Origin: an uncultured Burkholderiales bacterium
GTDB taxonomy: Bacteria; Pseudomonadota; Gammaproteobacteria; Burkholderiales; Burkholderiaceae_C
Assembly: GCA_903871865.1 (NCBI GenBank)
Contig: CAIQIL010000644.1
Span: 1-8,764, forward strand
Length of the DNA: 8,764 bases
Reading direction: 5' to 3'
This document shows, one piece after another, positions 1-7,750 of this stretch. The notes below the pieces were generated by a model. The model made no database searches. It was not told the origin of the DNA and saw nothing but the letters and a program-made list of their open reading frames with translations. Positions within the stretch are counted from its first letter, which is position 1, and the number at the start of each line of letters is the position of its first letter. Made by a program: the position numbers and the translations under genes.

Positions 1-944
<944 letters not shown>

Positions 945-945
<1 letters not shown>

Positions 946-957
946 TCGCTCAGCGAT
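945..957. repeat. short palindrome between converging HtrA and tatC genes
   Basis: ATCGCT and AGCGAT flank a single C, giving a 13-bp palindrome that begins at the last base of the HtrA stop codon. As RNA it would fold into a 5-bp stem with a 3-base loop on either strand. There is no run of T on either side, so it does not look like a standard intrinsic terminator. It is the only symmetrical element in the 21-bp gap where the two transcripts meet. Confidence 0.3.
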
Positions 958-966
958 GTCGGCGGT

Positions 967-1767
967 TCAGGGCGCCGCGGTGCTGTCTTCCTGGGGCGCT
1001 TGCGTGTGCTTGACGAACAGCTGCGCCGCCCAGATGCCGACCTCGTACAGCAGGCACATCGGGATGGCCAACGCGAGTTGCGAGACCACGTCCGGTGGCG
1101 TGACCACGGCGGCCACCACGAAGGCGATCACGATGAAGTAGCTGCGGAAGTCGCGCAGCTTCTCCACCGACACCATGCCCATGCGCACGAGGATGACCAG
1201 CACCACCGGCACCTCGAAGGCGGCCCCAAAGGCCATGAACATGTTGAGCACGAAGCTGAGGTAGGCCTCGATGTCAGGCGCGGCCGTGATGCTCTTGGGT
1301 GCGAAGTTCTGGATGAAGGTGAACACCTTGCCGAACACGAAGAAGTAGCAAAACGCCACGCCCGTGAAGAACAGCACCGTGCTGGAAATGATCAGGGGCA
1401 TCACCAGGCGCTTCTCGTGGGCATACAGGCCCGGTGCCACAAAGGCCCAAACCTGGTAGAGCACGACAGGCAGCGCGAGCATGAAGGCGGCCAGCATCGT
1501 CACCTTGACCGGCACCATGAAGGGCGAGATCGGGTTGGTGGCGATCAGCGTGGCGCCCTTGGGCAGGTGCTCGATCAGGGGCATGGCCAACAGGTCGTAG
1601 AGACCGGAGGGCGAGGGGTAGATGGCCAGGGCGATGAAGGCCACGCCGATGGCGATGACGGCGCGGATCAGCCGGTCGCGCAACTCCACCAGGTGGCTGA
1701 CGAAGGGCTGTTCGCTGCCGTCCGGGCGGCTGGGGTCGGTGCCATGGTCGGGTGTCGGGTCGGTCAC
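967..1767 (-). CDS. tatC: TatC, core membrane subunit of the twin-arginine translocase
   Basis: TatC is the polytopic inner-membrane receptor that binds twin-arginine signal peptides with TatB and recruits TatA to export folded proteins. The product is 266 aa, near the usual size of about 250-260, with six expected membrane segments (roughly residues 33-50, 92-112, 124-147, 170-194, 207-223 and 228-247). Family signatures are present: SHLVELRDRL near the N-terminus (Glu28), the loop APGLYAHEKR (Glu118, matching E. coli Glu103, needed for signal binding), GAAFEVP (Glu185, matching Glu170) and TPPD (Asp226, matching Asp211). The start is GTG at 1765-1767; an in-frame TAG lies three codons upstream and no Met occurs before residue 62, so GTG is the only reasonable start. 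Its ribosome site is weak (GAGA). It is the last gene of the probable hisI-hisE-tatA-tatB-tatC operon, 56 bp after tatB. Confidence 0.97.
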   Translation of the reverse strand: MTDPTPDHGTDPSRPDGSEQPFVSHLVELRDRLIRAVIAIGVAFIALAIYPSPSGLYDLLAMPLIEHLPKGATLIATNPISPFMVPVKVTMLAAFMLALPVVLYQVWAFVAPGLYAHEKRLVMPLIISSTVLFFTGVAFCYFFVFGKVFTFIQNFAPKSITAAPDIEAYLSFVLNMFMAFGAAFEVPVVLVILVRMGMVSVEKLRDFRSYFIVIAFVVAAVVTPPDVVSQLALAIPMCLLYEVGIWAAQLFVKHTQAPQEDSTAAP

Positions 1768-1823
1768 GTGGGGCTATCTCGATGGCAACCGGCTGGAACG
1801 GTGTTTGGAGTGAATGGAGGGTG

Positions 1824-2297
1824 TCACTGCGGACGGAAGCGCGCCACGCGGGCGGCGCCCGATTGCACATGGCGTCGCACACCTTGGCGCTGCTTGTACC
1901 ACAGCGGTGTGGTGCCCCGCTTGAGCCGCCAGTTCTTGCGCACGGGCGTGCCGCCGACGTGGTACGACGGCGAGGGCAGGTCGTTGTAGAAGCTGGTGGC
2001 GCTGCTGGCTTCGCCGTCGGCCGCGGTGCCGCTGAGGGCCGACTGCGCATCGTGCAGGCCGGCTTGCACCGAGTGGCCGAAGTCGTGCGCGGCCGTTTCC
2101 AGGCCCTGCTTGACCTTCTGGAGTTCTTCCAGCTCAATGGAGCGGTTGACCTCGCTTTGCACCTGCGACACATAGCGCTGTGCCTTGCCCAGCAGCACGC
2201 CGACCGTCTTGGCCACGCGCGGCAGGCGCTCCGGCCCGATGACGATGAGCGCCACCGCGCCAATCAGGGCGAGCTTGTCGATGCCGAAGTCGATCAT
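1824..2297 (-). CDS. tatB: TatB, twin-arginine translocase subunit
   Basis: TatB partners TatC in recognising twin-arginine signal peptides at the inner membrane. The 157-aa product has the expected layout: a short N-terminal membrane helix (about residues 6-20), the hinge IGPERLP, an amphipathic helix (about 25-75) and a variable tail. At the position of E. coli Glu8 it has Lys8, with Asp7 beside it; I recall Lys here as normal for Burkholderiales TatB. The C-terminus is basic, with [10 protein letters not shown] and [12 protein letters not shown], a tail I also associate with betaproteobacterial TatB and not with E. coli. The start is ATG at 2295-2297, preceded by GGAGG with a 10-base spacer. 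It lies 67 bp after tatA and 56 bp before tatC on the same strand. Confidence 0.96.
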   Translation of the reverse strand: MIDFGIDKLALIGAVALIVIGPERLPRVAKTVGVLLGKAQRYVSQVQSEVNRSIELEELQKVKQGLETAAHDFGHSVQAGLHDAQSALSGTAADGEASSATSFYNDLPSPSYHVGGTPVRKNWRLKRGTTPLWYKQRQGVRRHVQSGAARVARFRPQ

Positions 2298-2364
2298 GGC
2301 TGGTCAGCCTCCACGGCCGATGCGTTGTGCGATGGCGCCAGTGCAGGGCGCGTCATCGACGGCA

Positions 2365-2604
2365 TCAGGACTTGGTCTTGCTGTCAACGTCCACGGTGTT
2401 GGCGTCACGGCGGGCGGCTTCGTTGACCACCTGCTGCGGCGCCGGCGATGCGTCAGCGGATGTCCCGCCTTCCTTCATGCCGTCCTTGAAGCCCTTGACG
2501 GCCGCACCCAGGTCGGTGCCGACGTTCTTGAGCTTCTTGGTGCCAAAGACCATCACCACGATGACCAGCACGATCAACCAGTGCCAAATGCTGAACGATC
2601 CCAT
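2365..2604 (-). CDS. tatA: TatA, pore-forming twin-arginine translocase subunit
   Basis: TatA oligomerises at the TatBC complex to let folded proteins cross the inner membrane. The 79-aa product begins [10 protein letters not shown], has a membrane helix to about residue 19, the conserved hinge FGTKKL (Phe20, Gly21) and an amphipathic helix containing [15 protein letters not shown], with Phe39 at the same number as in E. coli. Residue 8 is His where E. coli has Gln. The tail is short, charged and probably disordered. A GGAG ribosome site lies 6 bases before the ATG at 2602-2604. It follows hisE by 46 bp on the same strand, so it is probably co-transcribed with hisI-hisE. I expected a HIT-family gene (and often a small DUF4870 gene) between hisE and tatA in this order; neither is present. 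Confidence 0.96.
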   Translation of the reverse strand: MGSFSIWHWLIVLVIVVMVFGTKKLKNVGTDLGAAVKGFKDGMKEGGTSADASPAPQQVVNEAARRDANTVDVDSKTKS

Positions 2605-2633
2605 TTTTCTCTCCAGGCGGGCTCACAGGCCCA

Positions 2634-2661
2634 AAATCACGGTTTGCAAATCACGGTTTGC
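2634..2661. repeat. perfect 14-bp tandem duplication across the hisE stop codon
   Basis: The unit AAATCACGGTTTGC occurs twice with no gap, at 2634-2647 and 2648-2661. The second copy holds the end of hisE: bases 2651-2653 are its TGA stop on the minus strand. The other copy lies in the hisE-tatA spacer. Because 14 is not a multiple of three, the duplicated TGA is in a different frame, so hisE length is unaffected. It looks like a small slippage or duplication event and accounts for 14 of the 46 bp between the genes. Confidence 0.85.
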
Positions 2662-3040
2662 CTTGGGCGCCCGACCCGCTGGGGGCGGCCGTGCGCGAGG
2701 CGAATTCTTCCAGACCCGACAGACCTTCGCGTCGGGCCAGCTCATTGACCACATCGGCAGGGCTGAGACCCAGGTGCGACAGCGCCACCATGCTGTGGAA
2801 CCACAGGTCGGCGAACTCGCCTACCGCCGCTTTGCGGTTTTCGGCCGAGACCTGGGCGGCCAGGTCCTTGCCGGCCATGACGGCTTCCACGGCCTCCTCG
2901 CCCACCTTCTTCAGGATGGTGTCTGTGCCTTTGTGGAACAGGCGTGCCACATAGCTGGTGGCTGGGTCGCCGCCTTTGCGCGACTCGATCACCTCGGCCA
3001 CTCGGGCCAGCACGTCGTGTGTGGATGCGTCGCGGGTCAT
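2651..3040 (-). CDS. hisE: HisE, phosphoribosyl-ATP pyrophosphatase
   Basis: HisE hydrolyses phosphoribosyl-ATP to phosphoribosyl-AMP and pyrophosphate, step two of histidine synthesis, in the cytoplasm. The 129-aa product has the all-alpha MazG-like signature: [11 protein letters not shown] (acidic residues Glu48, Glu49 and Glu52) and GEFADLWFH (Glu75, Asp78), which bind the metal and pyrophosphate. HTDVL-type N-terminal sequence appears here as [13 protein letters not shown]. The ATG at 3038-3040 overlaps the hisI stop in an ATGA, a sign of translational coupling; a longer open frame upstream is only hisI read out of frame. HisE is a separate protein here, not the HisIE fusion of enterobacteria. 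Its stop codon lies inside a 14-bp tandem duplication. Confidence 0.95.
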   Translation of the reverse strand: MTRDASTHDVLARVAEVIESRKGGDPATSYVARLFHKGTDTILKKVGEEAVEAVMAGKDLAAQVSAENRKAAVGEFADLWFHSMVALSHLGLSPADVVNELARREGLSGLEEFASRTAAPSGSGAQGKP

Positions 3041-3426
3041 GAATAGATCTGTGTCGGGTCCTTGATGACGGCGTCCACCGTCACCCAACGGCCATTGTCG
3101 TACTTCTGGAAGAAGCAACTGTGTCGGCCTGTGTGGCAGGCGATGCCGGGTTCGTGGCCGGTTTGCGTCACGCGCAGCAGGATGACGTCGGCGTCGCAGT
3201 CCAGGCGGATGGCGTGCACCTTCTGGATGTGGCCGGACTCTTCGCCCTTGTGCCACAGCTTGTTGCGCGAGCGGCTGAAATACACGGCCTCGCCGGTTTC
3301 GGCCGTGCGCGCCAGGGCCTCCCGGTTCATCCAGGCCACCATCAGCACGTCACCGGTGCTGTCTTCCTGAGCGATGGCAGGCACCAGCCCGCGTTCGTCC
3401 CATTTCACGTCGTCCAACCAAGTCAT
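3037..3426 (-). CDS. hisI: HisI, phosphoribosyl-AMP cyclohydrolase
   Basis: HisI opens the adenine ring of phosphoribosyl-AMP, step three of histidine synthesis, using zinc and magnesium. The 129-aa product starts [14 protein letters not shown] and contains [25 protein letters not shown], the metal-binding segment DCDAD (Asp76, Cys77, Asp78, Asp80) and [11 protein letters not shown] (Cys97, Cys104). The three cysteines match the zinc site of the family. The start is ATG at 3424-3426; the same frame stays open for more than a kilobase upstream, but that stretch is antisense to pdxA and has no family similarity. No Shine-Dalgarno sequence precedes the ATG. It is the first gene of its operon here, whereas hisF normally precedes it in the Burkholderiales his cluster. 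The pathway order is HisE then HisI although the genes run hisI-hisE. Confidence 0.96.
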   Translation of the reverse strand: MTWLDDVKWDERGLVPAIAQEDSTGDVLMVAWMNREALARTAETGEAVYFSRSRNKLWHKGEESGHIQKVHAIRLDCDADVILLRVTQTGHEPGIACHTGRHSCFFQKYDNGRWVTVDAVIKDPTQIYS

Positions 3427-3432
3427 GTTGAC

Positions 3433-3441
3433 AGTGTAGCA
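3433..3441 (-). promoter_or_regulatory. candidate extended -10 promoter for hisI, possibly leaderless
   Basis: On the minus strand the sequence reads TGCTACACTGTCAACATG into hisI. TGC followed by TACACT (plus-strand 3433-3438, with the TG at 3440-3441) fits an extended -10 box. Counting seven bases downstream from its last base reaches 3426, the first base of the hisI ATG, so the transcript may start at or next to the start codon. No good -35 hexamer is visible at 16-18 bp, as is common with extended -10 promoters, and there is no Shine-Dalgarno sequence. This is inference from sequence only. Confidence 0.45.
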
Positions 3442-3471
3442 ATCGGTGCGCCAGGACCGTGCACGCCAGAC

Positions 3472-3489
3472 CCCTCGGAGGGTGGGGTG
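3472..3489 (+). promoter_or_regulatory. ribosome-site-like GGAGG and alternative GTG start upstream of pdxA
   Basis: GGAGG at 3477-3481 sits 5 bases before a GTG at 3487-3489 that is in frame with pdxA. Starting there would add 20 residues to the 359-aa protein. The same purines form half of a small palindrome, CCCTC-G-GAGGG (3472-3482), which could partly hide the site in RNA. The ATG at 3547 has no comparable ribosome site, so the true start is uncertain. The extra residues do not resemble anything I know from PdxA proteins. Confidence 0.35.
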
Positions 3490-3546
3490 CGGCCAATTGG
3501 GGGGAGAATCGTCTGCTGGATTGACCCCTGCACCTTGCGCCTGCCC

Positions 3547-4626
3547 ATGTCCGACCACCTCGTGGATGCTGCCGAAACCCCTGTGACCGGGGCGCCTCGC
3601 CTGGCGTTGACCATGGGCGACGCCTGTGGTGTCGGCCCGGAAATCATCGCGCGTTGGTGGGGGCAGGGTGCCCATGCCGCCACCGTGGTGGGTTGCCCAC
3701 AGGTCATGCAGCGCGCGGTGGCGTGCCTGCCTGCTGCGCATCGCCCCGCCGTGGTGCGTCTGGCCGCATGGGCCGATGGCGGTGGGCTTCTGCCCGGTCA
3801 GATGGGCGTGTGGGCTCCGCCTGGGCTGCCAGCCGATCTGATCGAGGCCCCCTGGGGGCGGGTGGACCGCCGCGCGGGCGTGGCCGCAGCGGCGTGCATC
3901 CGTGCCGCGGTCCGCTTGGCGCAGTCTGGCGAGGCCGCGGGCATCGTCACGGCGCCGCTGCACAAGGAAGCCTTGGCCCTGGCGGGCGAGCCTTACCCCG
4001 GCCACACCGAGCTCTTGCAGGCCGAGGGCACGCCGCCGGGGCAGACCATCGCGCCGGTGCGCATGATGCTGGCCAATCCGCAGCTCAAGACGGTGCTGGT
4101 GACCATCCACGTGTCGTTGCGCCAGGCCATCGAGCAGGTCACTTTCGACGCCGTGCTGGAAACCCTGCGCATCACCCACCGCAGCGCCCAGCTCTGGGGG
4201 CAGCCGCGGGCGCGCATTGGCGTGGCGGGCTTGAACCCGCACGCTGGCGAGGGCGGCTTGTTCGGTGACGAGGAGCTGCGCATCATCGGCCCGGCCATCG
4301 AGGCGGCACGCGCCGAAGGCATCGACGCCTCGGGTCCCTGGGCGCCAGACACCGTCTTCATGCGCGCGCGCCACGCACCCCCCGAGCACATCGGCGAGTT
4401 CGATGTGGTGATCGCGATGTACCACGACCAGGGTCTGATCCCCGTGAAGTACATGGGCCTGGACCAGGGCGTGAATGTGACGTTGGGGCTGCCCTTTGTG
4501 CGCACCAGCCCTGACCATGGCACGGCCTTCGATCTGGCCGGCACAGGCCGCGCCGATGCGTCCAGCTTCGGCCAGGCGGTCGAGATGGCGCGTCTGTTGC
4601 TGTCGGGGCGCGGCGTGCGCGTCTGA
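3547..4626 (+). CDS. pdxA: PdxA-family 4-hydroxythreonine-4-phosphate dehydrogenase
   Basis: PdxA oxidises 4-phosphohydroxy-L-threonine with NAD(P) in the vitamin B6 (pyridoxal phosphate) pathway; PdxA2-type relatives act on four-carbon sugar-acid phosphates. The 359-aa product is longer than the usual 325-340, mainly through an N-terminal extension of about 16 residues. Metal-site histidines matching E. coli His166, His211 and His266 are present as His188 (TIHVSLR), His232 (LNPHAGEGG) and His293 ([13 protein letters not shown]). PLHKEAL and PGHTELL (His153) are also conserved. The usual GDPAGIGPE motif reads GDACGVGPE here (residues 24-32). I took ATG 3547 because the conserved fold begins 18 residues later; a GTG at 3487 is an alternative. 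It is divergent from hisI and converges on the DUF1631 gene with a 27-bp gap. Usual pdxA neighbours (surA, ksgA) are not visible, so it could be a second copy or a catabolic paralogue. Confidence 0.9.
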   Translation: MSDHLVDAAETPVTGAPRLALTMGDACGVGPEIIARWWGQGAHAATVVGCPQVMQRAVACLPAAHRPAVVRLAAWADGGGLLPGQMGVWAPPGLPADLIEAPWGRVDRRAGVAAAACIRAAVRLAQSGEAAGIVTAPLHKEALALAGEPYPGHTELLQAEGTPPGQTIAPVRMMLANPQLKTVLVTIHVSLRQAIEQVTFDAVLETLRITHRSAQLWGQPRARIGVAGLNPHAGEGGLFGDEELRIIGPAIEAARAEGIDASGPWAPDTVFMRARHAPPEHIGEFDVVIAMYHDQGLIPVKYMGLDQGVNVTLGLPFVRTSPDHGTAFDLAGTGRADASSFGQAVEMARLLLSGRGVRV

Positions 4627-4653
4627 GTGTCCGGCCCAGTTCCCGGCGGTGAT

Positions 4654-7191
4654 TCAGGCTGCCGTGCGTGTGCGTGCGTCGGCGCTGAGGGCGGCCAGCT
4701 GGCGGCGGGCGCGCACCGTGGCGCGCTCGATCAGCTCGGACTGCTCGAAGGCCTTGAAGCGGTTGCCTTCGCACATCTTGGCCAAGGTGCGGGCCGTCAG
4801 CGAGATGGTCTGCTTGTGCGTGTGGCCGTGCGTGAAGATGAAGAAGTTGCGGCCTTCGCTGATCCAGGTCAGGCGCACTTTTTTCCATTGCCCCTGCATG
4901 TGCATCTGGTAGGCCGTGCCCTTCTGGATGTGGTGCACGAGCTGGGCGCCAGCGGCCGGCGGCGGTGGGGCGTCCAGGTTGATGTCGATTTCGCTCAGCG
5001 AGGGGTCCGGGTCGCCGGGCAGCGCCAGGTCGATGTCGAGCTTGGCTTCCTGCGCCACCACGGCCTCGGGCACGAAGCCTGCTTGCTGGACTTCCTCGCG
5101 GCTGAGCGCAGCCACCACGGTCAGCGTGGGCACGGCCGAGAGGTCGGCCAGCGGCGCGGGCAGCGGGTCGTTGGCCGCTTCCTCCCGGCTCGGGATGGCG
5201 ATTTGCTCGACCTTGTGGAGGCGCTGCTCCAGCATGCGCTGCGTCAGGTCGTGGTGCGGTGCGGTTTTCAGGCACTCGGCGTGGGCGGGCAGCAGTTGGG
5301 CGAAGAAGGCCTGCTTGGCTTCTTCGGGCCACTGGATCAGCCCCAGCCCCTCGTTGATGTCGCGCATCAGCTGCGGCAGCGTCAGCAGGAAGGCCTTGCG
5401 CAGCTGCGGATGCCCCTTGGGCTGCACGCTCAGCGCCAGCTCGTGCCCGGCTTTTTTCATGCGCTGCGAGAACGGTGAGGCCGCGCCATCGCGCGCCGAG
5501 GCCATCACCTGGACCTGGCTCCAGATCTGGGTGATGAAGTCCCGCACGAAGGCCGGCAGTTCGATGTCGGCCAGCTCGCGCTGCAGGATCTGCATGTAGC
5601 GCTGTTGAACCCGCAGATCGGCCTCTTTGCCGCTCAGCAGGGCGGCGACGGCCGCGTGCTCTGCCGCATCGCGCGTGCTTTCCGTGTCGATGAAGGACTC
5701 CAGCTCACCGAGCTTGGACTCGTACACCGACATGTTGTCGAAGTCACCATCGACGATGGCGTTGACCAGCGCTGTGACGCGCTCCAGGCAGGCCAGGCCC
5801 GGGCCTTGCTCGTAATCGTCGAAGGACGCCGACAGCGTCGCCACGCGGTTCACGAAGCGCCGCACCGGGTGCTTGCGCGTGTTGAAGAAGCTCATGTCGC
5901 CGAGCGCGACACGCAGCACCGGCATCTGCAGGCGGGCGATCTGGCGGGCCATCTGCGGCGCCACCTTCGGGTCGGACAGCACCTGGTCGAACAGCGCGGC
6001 CACGATGTCGATGACCATCTGGTCAAGCGCCGCACCACCGGTGGCCTTGACGAGCTCTTCGCGGTGCGCCCGGATCAGGTTGGGGGCCATCAAGGGGCCT
6101 GCAAAGCCTGCCGATGCGGCCATGCCCTCAGCCACGCCACCTTCGCCCACGTGAGGCGCGGCCCCGCCGGCGACATCCCCGAACCAAGAGGCCGAGGCGG
6201 ACTGCACGGCAATGCGGCGCAGCAAATGCTGGAAATCTGCGCGGGCGGCCTGGGCGGTCGGGCCGTGGCCGAGGCCGTCGGCCTGGCTGCTCAGGAAGCT
6301 GCCCTCCATGCCCATGGGCGAGGTGGGCATGTGCATGCCGAACATGTGGCTGAGGGCCTGGGCCGCACGCTGGTGGGCTTGCGCTTCGGCCTGGCCAAAA
6401 CCGCTGCTGCGAGGGGCGCCCATGCCGCTGGGCATGCCCATGGGGCCGGGCAAAGTGGCGGCGAACGCACCCGGCTTGCTGCCCAGTGGCCCGAAATCAG
6501 AGTGCAGCCCACCTGCCGCCGAGGGGCTGAAGGCGCCGTGTCCGCTGGAGGTGCCGCGGCTGCGGTTCACCGACATGCCCTGGGCCTGGATGCCGCGCTG
6601 GCGCATGTCCTGAACGATCAGGCCGTAGGTCATGTTGAGCTCGGGGCCCAGCACGCGGCCCATCTGTCCTGCCAGGGTGAGGCAGGTGTCTTCGTCGCAC
6701 TCCGCGCTGGCCAGGGCTTCCAGCAAGGCCTTTGCCACCGCCTGGGGGCGCAGCGGGTTGCTGTCGGCGCTGGCGTCCTTGAGGAGGGTGGCGATGTGCG
6801 CGAACAGCGATTTGAGGTGCTCTTCGCAATCTTGCGTGAGGGTCTGCGCCAGGCGGTCGGCCCACACGCCGCGCTCGACTTCCTGGTTGTCCACCAGGGA
6901 TAGGGCGTCCCAGTCCAGCTCGCCCTTGGGTGCCGGGGCGCCGGTGGTGTCGGGACTTTGGTGCTTGTCGATCTGCGCCTGCAGCTCGCGCTGGAAGGCT
7001 TGCAGGATGCGGCCTGACTTCAGCTTGAGCTCACGCTCGCAGGTCATCAGCTGCTGGCGGGCCTGGTTGCTCGTGGCTGCCAGGGCCAGGGGCCCCAGCT
7101 GCACGAGCGCTTTCTCGACGGACGCCGACACCGCCGCCTGGATGCGGCTGGCGGCTGCATGCAAAACAGGGTCGAGTCGGGGGTCGTTCAC
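4654..7191 (-). CDS. DUF1631 family protein, function unknown
   Basis: This 845-aa cytoplasmic-looking protein has no signal peptide or membrane segment. I recognise it as DUF1631 from the central block at residues 374-460, including HREELVKATGGAALDQMVID, LQMPVLRVALGD and KHPVRRFVNRVA. Regions in order: a helical N-terminal part (1-200) with several acidic and Gln-rich helices; a Met/Gly/Ser/Pro-rich linker (about 201-312); the helical DUF1631 core (about 315-665); an acidic Pro-rich linker (about 716-749) ending in APPPPAAG; and a compact C-terminal module (about 750-835) with alternating hydrophobic strands such as WKKVRLTWIS and RNFFIFTHG. No catalytic motif is evident. The start is GTG (7189-7191) with no clear Shine-Dalgarno sequence and no ATG upstream in frame, so the exact N-terminus is uncertain. 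It follows mscL by 95 bp on the same strand and may share its transcript. I assign no function. Confidence 0.85.
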   Translation of the reverse strand: MNDPRLDPVLHAAASRIQAAVSASVEKALVQLGPLALAATSNQARQQLMTCERELKLKSGRILQAFQRELQAQIDKHQSPDTTGAPAPKGELDWDALSLVDNQEVERGVWADRLAQTLTQDCEEHLKSLFAHIATLLKDASADSNPLRPQAVAKALLEALASAECDEDTCLTLAGQMGRVLGPELNMTYGLIVQDMRQRGIQAQGMSVNRSRGTSSGHGAFSPSAAGGLHSDFGPLGSKPGAFAATLPGPMGMPSGMGAPRSSGFGQAEAQAHQRAAQALSHMFGMHMPTSPMGMEGSFLSSQADGLGHGPTAQAARADFQHLLRRIAVQSASASWFGDVAGGAAPHVGEGGVAEGMAASAGFAGPLMAPNLIRAHREELVKATGGAALDQMVIDIVAALFDQVLSDPKVAPQMARQIARLQMPVLRVALGDMSFFNTRKHPVRRFVNRVATLSASFDDYEQGPGLACLERVTALVNAIVDGDFDNMSVYESKLGELESFIDTESTRDAAEHAAVAALLSGKEADLRVQQRYMQILQRELADIELPAFVRDFITQIWSQVQVMASARDGAASPFSQRMKKAGHELALSVQPKGHPQLRKAFLLTLPQLMRDINEGLGLIQWPEEAKQAFFAQLLPAHAECLKTAPHHDLTQRMLEQRLHKVEQIAIPSREEAANDPLPAPLADLSAVPTLTVVAALSREEVQQAGFVPEAVVAQEAKLDIDLALPGDPDPSLSEIDINLDAPPPPAAGAQLVHHIQKGTAYQMHMQGQWKKVRLTWISEGRNFFIFTHGHTHKQTISLTARTLAKMCEGNRFKAFEQSELIERATVRARRQLAALSADARTRTAA

Positions 7192-7286
7192 GGCGCCGGT
7201 CCAGTCAGGTGCATCGGGGAGGGGAGGCCATCCACAAGGGATTGCCTTTCATCGATGGTTATCGGACGGACCTCGGCCGTCTTGCG

Positions 7287-7706
7287 TCATTTTTTCAAAC
7301 TGTCACGAATCTCACGAAGCAACACGATGTCTTCCGGCGTGACGGCCGGTGCGGCGGGCGCGGCCGGCTCTTCGCGCTTGAGGCGGTTGATCTGCTTGAT
7401 CATCAGGAAAATGATGAACGCCAAGATGGCGAAGTTCAAGGCCACGGTGATGAAGCTGCCGTAGGCGAACACGGCACCCTGCTTTTTCGCATCGGCCAGC
7501 GTCAGTCCGGCGGCCTGGCCAGCCAGGGCCACGTAGTAGTTGCTGAAATCCAGCCCGCCGACCACCTTGCCGACCAGCGGCATGATCAGGTCGTTGACCA
7601 CGGAATCGACGATCTTGCCGAAAGCGCCACCGATGATCACACCGACCGCCAGGTCCACCACGTTGCCCTTGACGGCAAATTCCTTGAACTCACTGAAAAA
7701 ACCCAT
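7287..7706 (-). CDS. mscL: MscL, large-conductance mechanosensitive channel
   Basis: MscL is a homopentameric inner-membrane channel that opens under membrane tension and releases solutes during sudden osmotic downshift. The 139-aa product is close to E. coli's 136 and aligns without gaps at the N-terminus: an amphipathic start ([15 protein letters not shown]), then TM1 with the gate residues Leu19, Gly22 and Val23 ([18 protein letters not shown]), a periplasmic loop (about 47-80), TM2 (about 84-104, [19 protein letters not shown]), a charged cluster RLKREE, and a C-terminal helix ([17 protein letters not shown]) that bundles in the pentamer. The ATG at 7704-7706 has a strong AGGAG six bases upstream. 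It is divergent from petA across a 273-bp gap; the DUF1631 gene follows it in the same direction. Confidence 0.97.
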   Translation of the reverse strand: MGFFSEFKEFAVKGNVVDLAVGVIIGGAFGKIVDSVVNDLIMPLVGKVVGGLDFSNYYVALAGQAAGLTLADAKKQGAVFAYGSFITVALNFAILAFIIFLMIKQINRLKREEPAAPAAPAVTPEDIVLLREIRDSLKK

Positions 7707-7750
7707 TGCTTGCTCCTGTTCGGTGTGCCGCGAAAATCTGGCGGCTTGGT

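Noticed and set aside
1000..1989. 329-codon plus-strand frame opposite tatC and tatB
   Set aside because: His/Arg/Gly/Glu-rich shadow of the tat genes with no motif of its own.
3041..3256. Upstream extension of the hisE frame
   Set aside because: It is hisI read out of frame; the ATGA overlap at 3037-3040 gives the natural hisE start.
3428..3433. Perfect TTGACA -35 hexamer on the plus strand upstream of pdxA
   Set aside because: No acceptable -10 lies 16-19 bp downstream; it overlaps the hisI-side -10 and is probably chance.
3427..4518. Upstream extension of the hisI frame by about 360 codons
   Set aside because: It is antisense to pdxA, resembles no HisI or other family, and HisI begins at its normal N-terminus at 3426.
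4358..5332. 324-codon minus-strand frame overlapping the pdxA 3' end and the DUF1631 3' end
   Set aside because: Arg/Pro/Ala-rich composition, overlaps two recognised genes in other frames, no recognisable motif.
5605..6903. 432-codon open frame on the plus strand, antisense to the DUF1631 gene
   Set aside because: Its product is His/Gly/Arg-rich with no family similarity, and long stop-free antisense frames are expected opposite GC-rich genes. The DUF1631 frame has recognisable conserved blocks.
7188..7214. Eight-codon open frame just upstream of the DUF1631 start, with its TGA overlapping the GTG start
   Set aside because: No ribosome site and very short; such overlaps arise by chance.
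7265..7281. GACGG/CCGTC inverted repeat downstream of mscL as a terminator
   Set aside because: Only five base pairs and no T-run on the mscL strand; too weak to call.
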